From Desulfovibrio sp. (GTDB lineage: Bacteria > Bacillota > Dethiobacteria > DTU022): DNA of 46,563 bases. The DNA lies in contig JAGUZX010000103.1 in assembly GCA_020060545.1 (NCBI GenBank), forward strand, positions 1-46,563, written 5' to 3'. The position numbers were made by a program, and so were the translations under genes. How positions within the stretch are numbered: the first letter of the stretch is position 1; each line of letters starts with the position of its first letter. Of the stretch, positions 21,173 through 30,544 are shown one piece after another. The notes beneath the pieces are model-generated. The model ran no database searches and was not told the origin of the DNA. It saw only the letters and a program-made list of their open reading frames with translations.

Positions 21173-21228
21173 AAGACTTTAATAGGTCGTTGTAAAGAAA
21201 TGTGTCAACAACTCCGTCCCCCTGGCAC
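21123..21228. repeat. inverted-repeat element, GTGCCAGGGGGACGGAGTTGTTGACACAT family (right flank of EFR1 gene)
   Basis: 29-nt perfect inverted repeat 21123-21151 / 21200-21228 with 48-nt loop, followed by CTGGCACCCCCCTGGCACC. Confidence 0.92.
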
Positions 21229-21251
21229 CCCCCTGGCACCCCAGGTAACTT

Positions 21252-23687
21252 TTACTTTTTCGCGTTGAAGACGAACTTGTCGTTTTCCACGGCTACGGCG
21301 ACGGTGTCGCCGGGCTTGATCTTGCCCTGGAGCATCTCTTCGGAGATGCCGTCCTCGAGCCGCTTCTGGATCACCCGGCGCAGAGGGCGCGCCCCGAAGG
21401 TGGGATCAAAGCCTTCCTTCACCAACTGTTCCCGGGCTTCGGGGGCGACTTCCACCTGGAGGTTGAATTCCTTGATCCGACGGTTCAACTCCTCGAGCAT
21501 GATCTCCACGATCCGCCGGATATGGTCTTCGTCCAGGGCATGGAAGACGATGGTATCGTCAACACGGTTCAAGAATTCGGGGCGGAAGGTGCGCTTCAGC
21601 TCTTCGAGGATCCGCTCTTTCATCTTTTCGTAACCGGAGTCATCGTCGCCGCCGGCGCCGAAACCGAGGGTGGACCGGCGCAGGAAGGTCGCCCCGACGT
21701 TCGAAGTCATGATCACCACCGAGTTCCGGAAATCGACCGTGCGCCCCTTGCCGTCAGTAAGGCGGCCGTCTTCCAGGATCTGCAGCAGGATATTGAAGAC
21801 GTCGGGGTGGGCCTTTTCCATCTCGTCGAAGAGGATCACCGAGTAGGGCCGGCGGCGCACTTTTTCGGTCAGCTGGCCGCCCTCCTCGTAGCCGACGTAG
21901 CCGGGCGGGGCCCCGATCAACCGCGCCGCGGTATGCTTCTCCATATACTCGGACATATCGAACCTGATCATGGCCCGCTCGTCGCCGAACATAACCTCGG
22001 CCAGGGCGCGGGCCAGTTCCGTTTTCCCGACCCCGGTGGGGCCGAGAAAGATGAAAGAGCCGACCGGGCGCTTGGGGTCTTTAAGGCCGGCCCGGCCGCG
22101 CCGGATGGCGCGGGCTACCGAACGGACAGCCTCATCCTGCCCGATCACGCGCTGGTGCAGGATCTCCTCAAGCTTCAGCAGGCGGGACGATTCCTCTTCG
22201 GCCAGCTTTTTCACCGGAACCCCGGTCCAGCTGGAAACAATATACGCGACATCCTCTTCGGTGACCAGGGAAAGGTCGGAGGTGCCGATTTTCTTCTCCC
22301 ACTCCTTCTTCAGCTCCTCCAGATCTTCTTTCATTTTGTGCTCCTGGTCCCGCAGCTTGGCCGCCTGTTCAAACTCCTGGTTGCGCACGGCGGCTTCTTT
22401 CTCGGTGCGCACGCTGTCGAGTTTTTCTTCGATCTCTTTCAAGTCCGGCGGGGCGGTATAGTTGCGGATACGCACCCGGGACGCCGCCTCGTCAATCAGG
22501 TCGATCGCCTTGTCAGGCAGGAAACGGTCCGTGATATAACGGTCGGACAGGTTGACCGCCGCATCCAACGCCTCGTCAGTGATTTTAACCTTGTGATGGG
22601 CCTCGTAACGGTCCCGCAAACCCTTCAGGATGGCCAGGCTCTCCTCCCTGGTCGGCTCGCCGACGGTAATCGGCTGGAAGCGCCTTTCCAGCGCCGGGTC
22701 TTTCTCGACGTGTTTGCGGTACTCGTCCAGAGTCGTGGCGCCGATGCACTGCAGCTCGCCGCGGGCCAGGGCCGGCTTCAGGATATTCGAAGCGTCGATG
22801 GCCCCTTCGGCGGCGCCGGCGCCGATGATCGTGTGCAGCTCGTCGATAAAGACCATCACGTTGCCGGCCTGGCGCAGCTCCAGCATCAGCTTGCGCAGTC
22901 TTTCCTCGAACTCGCCGCGGTACTTGGTGCCGGCCACCACCGCCGCCAGCTCAATCGTCACCACCCGCTTGCCGCGCAGGATCTCCGGCACGTTGCCGTC
23001 GACAATGCGCTGGGCCAGACCCTCGGCGATGGCGGTCTTGCCGACCCCCGGCTCGCCGATGAGGCAGGGGTTGTTCTTGGTCCGCCGGCTGAGGACCTGG
23101 ATCACCCGTTCGATCTCTTTCTCCCGCCCGATGACGGGATCGAGCTTTCCTTCCCGGGCCAGCTTGGTAAGATCCCGGCCAAAGGCGTCCACGGTCGGGG
23201 TCTGAGGGCCGGCTTTTTCCTCGGCGGCGGGACGGGCCGCCCCTTCTTCGCCGCCCAGCAGCTGGATTACTTCTTTCCGGGCTTTTTTAAGGTCGATCTC
23301 CATGTTGGCCAGGACCTGGGCGGCGATACCCTCTCCTTCCCGGAGCAGCCCGAGCATGAGATGCTCCGTGCCGACATAGTTGTGCCCCAGGTTCTGGCTT
23401 TCTTCGATGGCCAGCTCCACCACCCGCTTGGCCCGCGGCGTATAGCTAATCCCCTGCTGAAGCGTCTTCTCGCCTTTGGGAGTGATCCGCTCCACCTCCT
23501 GGCGCACCCTGTTCAGATCGACGCCCATATTCTGCAGCGCCCGCGCCGCGATGCCGGAACCCTCCCGGACCAGTCCCAGCAGCAGGTGCTCGGTGCCGAT
23601 AAAATTGTGGCTCAACCGTTTGGCTTCCTCCTGGGCCAGCACCAGCACCTGCTGCGCCCGTTCGGTAAACCGTCCAAACATAAACAT
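21252..23687 (-). CDS. clpC: ATP-dependent Clp protease ATP-binding subunit ClpC
   Basis: [23 protein letters not shown]; two Walker A motifs ([25 protein letters not shown]); UVR region; operon context. Confidence 0.97.
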   Translation of the reverse strand: MFMFGRFTERAQQVLVLAQEEAKRLSHNFIGTEHLLLGLVREGSGIAARALQNMGVDLNRVRQEVERITPKGEKTLQQGISYTPRAKRVVELAIEESQNLGHNYVGTEHLMLGLLREGEGIAAQVLANMEIDLKKARKEVIQLLGGEEGAARPAAEEKAGPQTPTVDAFGRDLTKLAREGKLDPVIGREKEIERVIQVLSRRTKNNPCLIGEPGVGKTAIAEGLAQRIVDGNVPEILRGKRVVTIELAAVVAGTKYRGEFEERLRKLMLELRQAGNVMVFIDELHTIIGAGAAEGAIDASNILKPALARGELQCIGATTLDEYRKHVEKDPALERRFQPITVGEPTREESLAILKGLRDRYEAHHKVKITDEALDAAVNLSDRYITDRFLPDKAIDLIDEAASRVRIRNYTAPPDLKEIEEKLDSVRTEKEAAVRNQEFEQAAKLRDQEHKMKEDLEELKKEWEKKIGTSDLSLVTEEDVAYIVSSWTGVPVKKLAEEESSRLLKLEEILHQRVIGQDEAVRSVARAIRRGRAGLKDPKRPVGSFIFLGPTGVGKTELARALAEVMFGDERAMIRFDMSEYMEKHTAARLIGAPPGYVGYEEGGQLTEKVRRRPYSVILFDEMEKAHPDVFNILLQILEDGRLTDGKGRTVDFRNSVVIMTSNVGATFLRRSTLGFGAGGDDDSGYEKMKERILEELKRTFRPEFLNRVDDTIVFHALDEDHIRRIVEIMLEELNRRIKEFNLQVEVAPEAREQLVKEGFDPTFGARPLRRVIQKRLEDGISEEMLQGKIKPGDTVAVAVENDKFVFNAKK

Positions 23688-23733
23688 AATCTTTCACCTC
23701 GTTTCAAAAGTTGTGATTAATTTCCCCGCCGGT

Positions 23734-24795
23734 TTAAAGCTGCTCCTTAAACTGGTTGAGGCGCCTTTTGATCTGAACGGGGCGTTCCAGGTCCCGTTCA
23801 TCGCCGTTCAACTCTTTACCGGCCAGCAACTGCAGGCTGGCCGGACGAATAATCACCAGCAGTTCATTCAAAAGCTTCCGGTCCACCCCTTTGATCAATC
23901 CCAGGTCAAAGCCCAGGCGGACATCGGAGAGAAGCTGCATCGCTTCCTGGGAACTCATGATCTGGGCGTTTTTAAGCAGGCCGAAAGCTCTCCAGGAACG
24001 GTCGGCCAGGCGGGCCCGGCTGTCGTTCAAAAGGGCCTGCCGCGCGGCCTGCTCCTGGGCGATAATCTGCCGGGTCACGCCGGAGAGGTTGCGGATGATC
24101 TCTTCCTCCGGCTGGCCCAGGGTGATCTGGTTGGACACCTGAACCAGGTTGCCGATAATCTCGGTTCCTTCGCCGTAGATGCCGCGCACAGCCAACCCGA
24201 CCTGCGACAGAGCCCCCAGGAGCCGGTTGACCTGTTTGGTCATGATCAGGGCCGGGAGATGAAACATCACCGAAACCCTTAAACCGGTACCCACGTTGGT
24301 GGGGCAGGCCGTAAGGTAACCGGTGGATTCGTCAAAGGCGTAATTGACCCCTTCTTCGAGGAGGTCGTCATAACGGTCGGCCTCCTGCCACGCTTCTTCC
24401 AGCTGCAGGCCGGGCAGGATGGCCTGGATGCGCAGGTGATCTTCCTCGTTGATCATGATGCTCACCGCTTCATCTTGCCGCAGCAGCAGCGCCCCGTGGT
24501 GAGACTCCCGGGCCAAGAAAGGGCTGATCAGGTGTTTTTCCACCAGCACCTGCTTCTCCAGGGGGGGGAGTTTTTCCATGAGCAGCAGCGTAAATTCATT
24601 GAACGCTTCTTTGCGTTCGGCCGCCGCACCGGTAATAATCTGCTGCACCTTGGCGGTCTGTTCGTCCGAAGCAAGGTATGGGAAAGGAAGGCCCCTGACA
24701 TTACGGGCCACCCTCACCCGGGAGCTGATAACCGTGTCGGCATCCGGCCCGGCGCCGTCCATCCACCGGCTCAAACGAAATAGCGCCTGCTTCAT
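23734..24795 (-). CDS. mcsB: protein-arginine kinase McsB
   Basis: Phosphagen-kinase fold: VISSRVRVARNVRGLPFP, CPTNVGTGLRVSVM; between mcsA and clpC. Confidence 0.96.
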   Translation of the reverse strand: MKQALFRLSRWMDGAGPDADTVISSRVRVARNVRGLPFPYLASDEQTAKVQQIITGAAAERKEAFNEFTLLLMEKLPPLEKQVLVEKHLISPFLARESHHGALLLRQDEAVSIMINEEDHLRIQAILPGLQLEEAWQEADRYDDLLEEGVNYAFDESTGYLTACPTNVGTGLRVSVMFHLPALIMTKQVNRLLGALSQVGLAVRGIYGEGTEIIGNLVQVSNQITLGQPEEEIIRNLSGVTRQIIAQEQAARQALLNDSRARLADRSWRAFGLLKNAQIMSSQEAMQLLSDVRLGFDLGLIKGVDRKLLNELLVIIRPASLQLLAGKELNGDERDLERPVQIKRRLNQFKEQL

Positions 24796-25316
24796 GATTT
24801 ACCCCCCTCCTGAAGGTCCTTTTCCAGGGCTTTGATCCGGTCCCGGAGCTCCGCCGCCTGTTCAAACTCTTCATGGCGCACTTTCTGCTGCAGTTCTTCT
24901 TTCAGCCGATCCAGTTCGCGCTTAAAGCGGACTTTGCTCTGGCTGCGGCGCGGGACTTTGCCGGTATGCCGCGCGCTGCCGTGGATGCGGCGCAGCAAAG
25001 GCTGCAGCTTATCCCCGAACGCGCCGAAGCAATCGCTGCAGCCAAGCCTGCCGATCTGGCTGAACTGGGCGAAAGTAAGCGCGCAGGTAGGGCACTGGGC
25101 TTTCGACAAGCGAAGCGATTCCCGCGAACCGCGCATACTCTCGTCAAGCATGCCGCCAAACAGGTTGTGCAGCGAGAACTGGGGCTCGAAGGAGAAATCC
25201 AGCTCTTCCTTCGCCCGGGCACACCTTTCACATAACTGAAGTTCCGTTTTTTTGCCGTTTATGATTTTGGTGATAAAAACATTGGCCTCTTCTTTCCGGC
25301 ATTCCTGACAAAGCAT
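24792..25316 (-). CDS. mcsA: McsA, zinc-finger/UVR activator of McsB
   Basis: CQECRKEEA..CERC..CPTC..CSDC motifs and UVR C-terminus; context. Confidence 0.94.
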   Translation of the reverse strand: MLCQECRKEEANVFITKIINGKKTELQLCERCARAKEELDFSFEPQFSLHNLFGGMLDESMRGSRESLRLSKAQCPTCALTFAQFSQIGRLGCSDCFGAFGDKLQPLLRRIHGSARHTGKVPRRSQSKVRFKRELDRLKEELQQKVRHEEFEQAAELRDRIKALEKDLQEGGKS

Positions 25317-25335
25317 CCCGGATCACCTCGTTAAA

Positions 25336-25812
25336 TTAATAACCGCCCTTGAGGACCGCTTCCAGGGCCGCTTTAAACAGCTTTTTTTGCAGCCTCCGGA
25401 TTTCGTCCCGGCTTGCGCCCAACCCGTCATAGTAATCATCCCTGAGCAGGCTTTCAATAATCAGCGCCTCCCGCCGGGAAACTAATTTTTCTTCACAACT
25501 GCGCTTTAGAAAATGAAGCGCCCGGAGCGGATTAAAGCTGTCCGCTGCAATCTCTTCCAGCAGCTCGGACCAGGATACCAGGTTGACCGGTTCAACCCGG
25601 TAGATCCGGATAAATCCGCTGCATCCCCGCCTGCTTTCCACCAGGTAACCCCGCTCCAGGGAAAACCGGCTGGCCAGGACATAATTGATCTGCGAAGGCA
25701 CGCAGTCGAATTTACTGGCCAGCTCATGCCGTTTAATATCAACGTAACGGCGGGAACTGATCGCCAGTAATTTTTTCAGGTACTCTTCGATAAAATCAGT
25801 CAGGTTTGGCAC
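25336..25812 (-). CDS. ctsR: transcriptional repressor CtsR
   Basis: LTDFIEEYLKKLL..RHELASKFDCVPSQINYVLASRFSLERGYLVESRRG; first gene of the clpC operon. Confidence 0.95.
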   Translation of the reverse strand: MPNLTDFIEEYLKKLLAISSRRYVDIKRHELASKFDCVPSQINYVLASRFSLERGYLVESRRGCSGFIRIYRVEPVNLVSWSELLEEIAADSFNPLRALHFLKRSCEEKLVSRREALIIESLLRDDYYDGLGASRDEIRRLQKKLFKAALEAVLKGGY

Positions 25813-25883
25813 GGTCTTCCGCCTTCCAGTCGCTTCCTTTGAGACAGGTCCGGTCCGCCCATCTGCCCCCCGGCTTGTTGGAG

Positions 25884-25900
25884 TTTGACCTTTACTGACC
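25884..25900 (-). promoter_or_regulatory. putative CtsR operator
   Basis: Minus strand GGTCAGTAAAGGTCAAA: two heptads GGTCAGT/GGTCAAA with 3-nt spacer, close to RGTCAAANANRGTCAAA. Confidence 0.8.
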
Positions 25901-25909
25901 TTTGTTGTT

Positions 25910-25915
25910 ATTATA
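25910..25915 (-). promoter_or_regulatory. putative -10 box (TATAAT) of ctsR operon
   Basis: Minus strand GCGGTATAATAAC just upstream of the CtsR operator; no ideal -35 at 17 bp (TTGATT at 19 bp). Confidence 0.55.
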
Positions 25916-26109
25916 CCGCAGCAGCCCCGGGATTAATCAAGTCCGGCATACTATTATTATGCCGCCTTGTAACGCTTAAACTCCTGATCTAACTGGCCTG
26001 GCTTAATTTTACTTATAATTACGCCCCGGGAGGCAGAAATGCGGGGATGGGATGAAGCGGAAGTTTGTAAGTTGCCTCGAGGTGGAGCGCCGTTTTTGAA
26101 AATCAGGAA

Positions 26110-26844
26110 TCAGGAGACGAAGGAATTGTTGAAAAAGGTTTTGAGCGGTACTTCTTCGCCTTGCCACGAAATCCAGAGGATCCCCGCCTGGCAGGCCAGG
26201 CGCCGGAAAAGCTGGGCCGAGTCAAGGTTCAGCGGGACTACCAGGAGAAATTCCATGGTCGCTACTTCAGAGCGGATATCAGCCTGGTACTCCATGGTTT
26301 TTAAGTCGATCTGGCGGATATTGATGTTCAGCTCGCCGAGCACGCCGGAGATGCTGGCAATGACACCGGGTTGATCCACCGCGCGGACAACCAGCCGTTT
26401 CAGCCGCCGCTGGGCGAGAATAGCCCGGTCGATCCGGCCCAGGAGCAGCAGGCTGATTAAGACCAGAAAAGTGGCCATCGCGGCGCCGGCATAGAAACCG
26501 ATCCCGGTGGCCAGGCCGATCCCTGAAACCACCCAGATACTGGCGGCAGTGGTCAGGCCGCGGATGCTGCCCCGCTGTTGCAGGATCGTCCCCGCGCCAA
26601 GAAAACCGATCCCGGTAACCACCTGGGCGGCGATACGGCTGGGGTCGACGGCGAACTTGTCGCCGAACTCCCCGGAAAAACCGTAGGCGGAAACCATCAT
26701 GATCAGCGCGGAACCGGCGCAGACCAGGATATGGGTCCGGAAACCGGCCGGGCGGTTGTGGCTTTCCCGCTCGAAACCGACCAGCCCGCCAAAAAGCACG
26801 GCCAGGCCCAGCCTGAGCGCTATTTCCCAGTAACTGATCTCCAC
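26110..26844 (-). CDS. MgtC/SapB family membrane protein
   Basis: LAVLFGGLVGFERESHNRPAGFRTHILVCAGSALIMMVS, TGIGFLGAGTILQQRGSIRGLTTAASIWVVSGIGLATG; C-terminal ACT-like region. Confidence 0.94.
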   Translation of the reverse strand: MEISYWEIALRLGLAVLFGGLVGFERESHNRPAGFRTHILVCAGSALIMMVSAYGFSGEFGDKFAVDPSRIAAQVVTGIGFLGAGTILQQRGSIRGLTTAASIWVVSGIGLATGIGFYAGAAMATFLVLISLLLLGRIDRAILAQRRLKRLVVRAVDQPGVIASISGVLGELNINIRQIDLKTMEYQADIRSEVATMEFLLVVPLNLDSAQLFRRLACQAGILWISWQGEEVPLKTFFNNSFVS

Positions 26845-27008
26845 ATGCAGGCCCCCTTCGTCTCTTTAGAGATATGCACCAATGCCGCCGGATGTTCTTG
26901 GATCGAAATAATTGCCCGCGCCCGCGGCATGCTTAAAGCCCCTGCCTTGCGGCATAACACTCAACCAAATGACGGTATTTTTCTGATCACCGGGCGCTGT
27001 AAGCCTTA

Positions 27009-28313
27009 TTACTTGCCGGGGCCGCGCAAGGCGCCCCGGTGGTAGTAATTGTGCGCGTTCCAGAGCAGAAATTCGTTGTATCCGAGGGCTGCTGCGGCCT
27101 CGATCTGGGCCCTCACTTCGGCGGCGCCGTAAACGTGCCGGATCGTAAAATCCTGCAGCCAGGGCCGGACCACTGTGTTCAAGCCGGACTGCTCGAGGCG
27201 GCTCCGGCCGACCTGCAAGGTGCGGTAAACCGTATCATAAGGGGCCTGGTCGGGATCAGGCAGGCCGAGATTGCCCGGGCTGTAATGAGACGGGTAGATC
27301 ATCGGGCAGATTATGTCGACTTCCGCCGCGATCGATTCCAGGTGCTGACCGATGCCCATCCCGCCCGGCTCCACGGGGACCAGGCCGAATATATCCGCCG
27401 AAACCTCCACCCCGTACTCGGCCAGGGAAGCCCGGGCGTAGCGCAGGAAAGCGGGGATCACCTGGTTGATCGGCGTATCGTCCCGGGCCGGGTAGACGGC
27501 CGCAGCCAGGTTCCCATCCGAGGGGAAGCGGACATAATCAAACTGGATTTCCCGGAAGCCGATCTCCGCCGCCTCCCGGGCCAATGCGACGACGTACTTC
27601 CAGTTTTCCTTGTTGTAGGGGTCGAGCCAATAGTTGCCGCCCCAATCGAGCCATAACCCGCCCCAGCTGTTTTGAACCGCCAGCTCGGGGCGGTGCTTGG
27701 CCATAGTTTTATCCTTAAAAACGACGATCCGGGCGATGGGGTAGATCTCTTCTTCGGCCAGCCGGGCCACGAGGGCGGCCGGATCGTCGATAAACCAGCC
27801 CAACGCGCCGGCGGCCTCAGCCCAGGGTACCATTGTCCGGGGGTAGGAAAGCTTGCCGTCATCGTATTTCATGTCGATCACCATGGCGTTAAGTTCGGTT
27901 GCTTTAACCAGCTGGACAAGCTCCTCGAAATGGGCTTTCCCCGCGGTATGCCCGGTCAGGTAAATCCCCTTGACCTGGCGAGGCCGGGTAATCAAGGGTG
28001 CTTTGGGCCAGAACGGCTCGACCGGGGCGGGGGTAACCGGCGCCGGACCGGGCGGCGGCTCCGCCTCCCCCGGTGGTTCAACCGGGTTTCCGGGAAAAGC
28101 GAAGTCGGCCCTAGCCCCAAATAAGAGGACTGTGGAAATAACGACAAGAATAATCAGAACAATCAGAGCTATCAATATTGAGGGGGTACTCAGTCTGCGC
28201 GGGTTTCTTAATTCAGGCTGGGCCATATGATCCTCTCCCGTAGATGATGAAGCAATCATACTGACGGCTATGTAGATTATAACATACTTTACAAGCCCGT
28301 CAGTAAGAAACAA
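27009..28313 (-). CDS. putative glycoside hydrolase (DUF4015 type), membrane-anchored; start may be MAQPEL (about 28226)
   Basis: VKGIYLTGHTAG, NAMVIDMKYDDGKLSYP, FREIQFDYVRFPSDG, SADIFGLVPVEPGGMGIGQHLE, CPMIYPSHYSPGNLG. Confidence 0.87.
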   Translation of the reverse strand: MFLTDGLVKYVIIYIAVSMIASSSTGEDHMAQPELRNPRRLSTPSILIALIVLIILVVISTVLLFGARADFAFPGNPVEPPGEAEPPPGPAPVTPAPVEPFWPKAPLITRPRQVKGIYLTGHTAGKAHFEELVQLVKATELNAMVIDMKYDDGKLSYPRTMVPWAEAAGALGWFIDDPAALVARLAEEEIYPIARIVVFKDKTMAKHRPELAVQNSWGGLWLDWGGNYWLDPYNKENWKYVVALAREAAEIGFREIQFDYVRFPSDGNLAAAVYPARDDTPINQVIPAFLRYARASLAEYGVEVSADIFGLVPVEPGGMGIGQHLESIAAEVDIICPMIYPSHYSPGNLGLPDPDQAPYDTVYRTLQVGRSRLEQSGLNTVVRPWLQDFTIRHVYGAAEVRAQIEAAAALGYNEFLLWNAHNYYHRGALRGPGK

Positions 28314-28448
28314 GATCGGGAATAGAGGAGGAGGGGGGTCGGTCTACTTCCGCCATGATGCCAAAGTGCAGCTAAATCAAGTAAATGTTGTCAACGGCTT
28401 TGCGTGTGTCAACAATTCCGTCCCCTTGACACCCGTTCCCTTGGCACG

Positions 28449-29339
28449 TTATCCTGGCAAGCTGAGTTTCTGTTTGTCCGTAAGGGCTGGGGCGAACAAG
28501 TCGCCGGTTTTTTTCAGGCGATCCGGCGCGGTAATGATGGTGTAATCGCCGGGCCGCACGTCTCCCGCGGCCAGCTCGGCCCAGGTGAGCGGCATCGATA
28601 CCGGGGCCCCGGGAATCGGGCGGGGGCTGTAGGGGGCGGCCAGGGTCTTGCCGTAAACATTTTGCAAATAATCGAGGTATATTTTACCTTCCCGCCGTTC
28701 CACTTTTCTTTCGACGGTGGTGATCTCCGGTAGAAGCCAGTGAATTTGCCGGCAGACCTGCTCCACGAAACCGCGCGCTGCAGCGTAAGGATGGACCGGT
28801 TCAAGCGGCAGGTAAAGCTGCAGCCCGGTGGCTCCGGAAAGCTTGGGGTAACAGCGCAGGCCCAGGCGCGCCAGGTAATCCCGGATGGCCAGGGCGGCAA
28901 AGCGGACCTGATCAAAGGTGGAATTTTCCATCGGGTCGAGGTCGAAAACGGCGAAATCGGGATAATCAAGGGAGCCCAGGGAGGACAGCCAGGGGTGAAG
29001 CTCGAGGCAGGCCTGGTTCCCCAACCAGACCAGGTCTTCCACCGATTCGGCGACGAGGTAGACGGTTTCCTTCCCCTCCTGGTGCGCCACCGGGCAGGCG
29101 CGCAGCCAGGTTGGGGCCCCGGCGGGGATGTTTTTCTGGTAAAACCCTTCCCCGTCAATGCCCCCGGGAAAGCGCTGCACCACCAGCGGCCGGTTGCGCA
29201 AATGCGGGAGCAGGTAGGGCGCCGCTTCGATATAGTAACGGATCAGGTCGTGCTTGGTGTAGCCCTGCTCCGGCCAGAGCGCCCGGTCCAGGTTGGTCAG
29301 GTTGACTTTCTTGTCGTTTACGGTCAGCGTGGGCGCCAT
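28449..29339 (-). CDS. ligD: non-homologous end-joining DNA polymerase (LigD polymerase-type)
   Basis: KVNLTNLDRALWPEQGYTKHDLIRYYIEAAPYLLPHLRNRPLVVQRFPGGIDGEGFYQKNIP; FDLDPMEN; SGATGLQLYLPL. Confidence 0.92.
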   Translation of the reverse strand: MAPTLTVNDKKVNLTNLDRALWPEQGYTKHDLIRYYIEAAPYLLPHLRNRPLVVQRFPGGIDGEGFYQKNIPAGAPTWLRACPVAHQEGKETVYLVAESVEDLVWLGNQACLELHPWLSSLGSLDYPDFAVFDLDPMENSTFDQVRFAALAIRDYLARLGLRCYPKLSGATGLQLYLPLEPVHPYAAARGFVEQVCRQIHWLLPEITTVERKVERREGKIYLDYLQNVYGKTLAAPYSPRPIPGAPVSMPLTWAELAAGDVRPGDYTIITAPDRLKKTGDLFAPALTDKQKLSLPG

Positions 29340-29598
29340 GGCAAACCCTCTTCAGGCAAACGTTGCTGGTCAAGAGCAGGCGGCGCAAGCGCCGCCCGCT
29401 GCAGAAGAACGCCCGGGACTCAAACCGGTTCCCCCTGCAATCAAGTGGCGTCCACCCCCAACACGCTTGGCGCATTGCGCCTGTTCCAGAGGGGCGGGTT
29501 ATCGGCCTGATTGGCCGCGGCGGCAGTTAACGCTTTCAACCCCGTAAGACTGGGCCAATGCGGCAGTTTTGCCAGGCGAAGCAAGCCGCGCCTTTTGC

Positions 29599-30501
29599 TT
29601 ACAGGCGCGCTTCTTCCGGCGGGCGGTCGCTGAAACCCGCCACTACCGGCGCCCGCAGGCGCAGATCACCCGTCCACTCGGCGTATTCGATCAACACCGT
29701 TAAACGGGGCTCCAGCCAGACATATTCCGCCCCCCGGGGCGGATTGAGAAAAGGAGGTTCCTGGACCCGGTGCGCGGCGGCAAGCTTTTGCAGCAGCAGC
29801 AGGTCCCGGCGGGAAAGCCCCGAACCGGCCCGGCCGATATAAAGCAGATCGCCGTCGCGGTAAGCGCCCAGGAGCAGCGCCCCCACGGCGCCCCCTTTTA
29901 CCGTCAAACCGCCGGCTACGCAGAGCTGGCGCCGCCGGGGCTTGATCTTTTGCCAGTACGCCGATTTCTGGCCGATCAGGTACGGGCTCGATTTTTCCTT
30001 GGCCACGATCCCTTCCAGCCCCAGTTCTTCCAACCGGCGATAGAGGGCGACCCCGTCATAGAAATTCTCGTTCAGGTAAACCGGGGGGGCCGCCTCGACC
30101 GCTTCTCCCAGCAGCCGCAGCCTCTCCTCCAGGGGGCGCCGCGTCAGATCTTCACCTGCCAGGTAGAGCAGGTCAAAAAGGCAGTAAGTAACGCTGGAAA
30201 CCCTGGCTAAAGCCTTGATCGCCCCCTCCCGCCGGCAGAAGTCCCGCTGGATCACCCGGGCGAAGCTGGGCCGCCCGTGCTCCATGACTACGACCTCCCC
30301 GTCCAGGAGGGCGTCCTCGGCCCGCACCAGCGCCGCGAGCCGCTGCAGCTCCGGGTACTGCTCCGTCCGCGGGCGCCCTTTGCGGTTCTGCAGCATTATA
30401 GATGACCCGTCTTTGAAAGCCAAGATCCTGACCCCGTCCCACTTGAGCTGGAAGAAGTGGCCGGGGCTGTCGAAAGGTTCCCGCCTGGCCTGCGGTTCCA
30501 T
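29599..30501 (-). CDS. ATP-dependent DNA ligase (NHEJ)
   Basis: FFQLKWDGVRILAFKDG nucleotidyl-lysine motif, LLDGEVVV, GLEGIVAKEKSSPY; start at MEPQARREPF preferred over the 30714 ORF start, which overlaps ku. Confidence 0.9.
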   Translation of the reverse strand: MEPQARREPFDSPGHFFQLKWDGVRILAFKDGSSIMLQNRKGRPRTEQYPELQRLAALVRAEDALLDGEVVVMEHGRPSFARVIQRDFCRREGAIKALARVSSVTYCLFDLLYLAGEDLTRRPLEERLRLLGEAVEAAPPVYLNENFYDGVALYRRLEELGLEGIVAKEKSSPYLIGQKSAYWQKIKPRRRQLCVAGGLTVKGGAVGALLLGAYRDGDLLYIGRAGSGLSRRDLLLLQKLAAAHRVQEPPFLNPPRGAEYVWLEPRLTVLIEYAEWTGDLRLRAPVVAGFSDRPPEEARL

Positions 30502-30544
30502 CGGTTTGATCAGGGTAAAGAACTGCCCGATCGGCGGCTCCAGT

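Noticed and set aside
21522-23720. 732-aa plus-strand ORF
   Set aside because: Antisense shadow of clpC; low-complexity translation with no recognisable domain.
25946-25966. Palindrome CGGCATACTATTATTATGCCG upstream of ctsR promoter
   Set aside because: Real inverted repeat, but no T-tract, no gene end next to it and no second copy in the window, so no function can be assigned.
26039-26374. 111-aa plus-strand ORF
   Set aside because: Overlaps the 3' half of mgtC antisense; no family resemblance.
29340-29598. Possible tRNA (GGGACTCAAACCGGTTCC resembles a T-arm)
   Set aside because: Reverse complement does not form a proper T-stem and no cloverleaf could be assembled.
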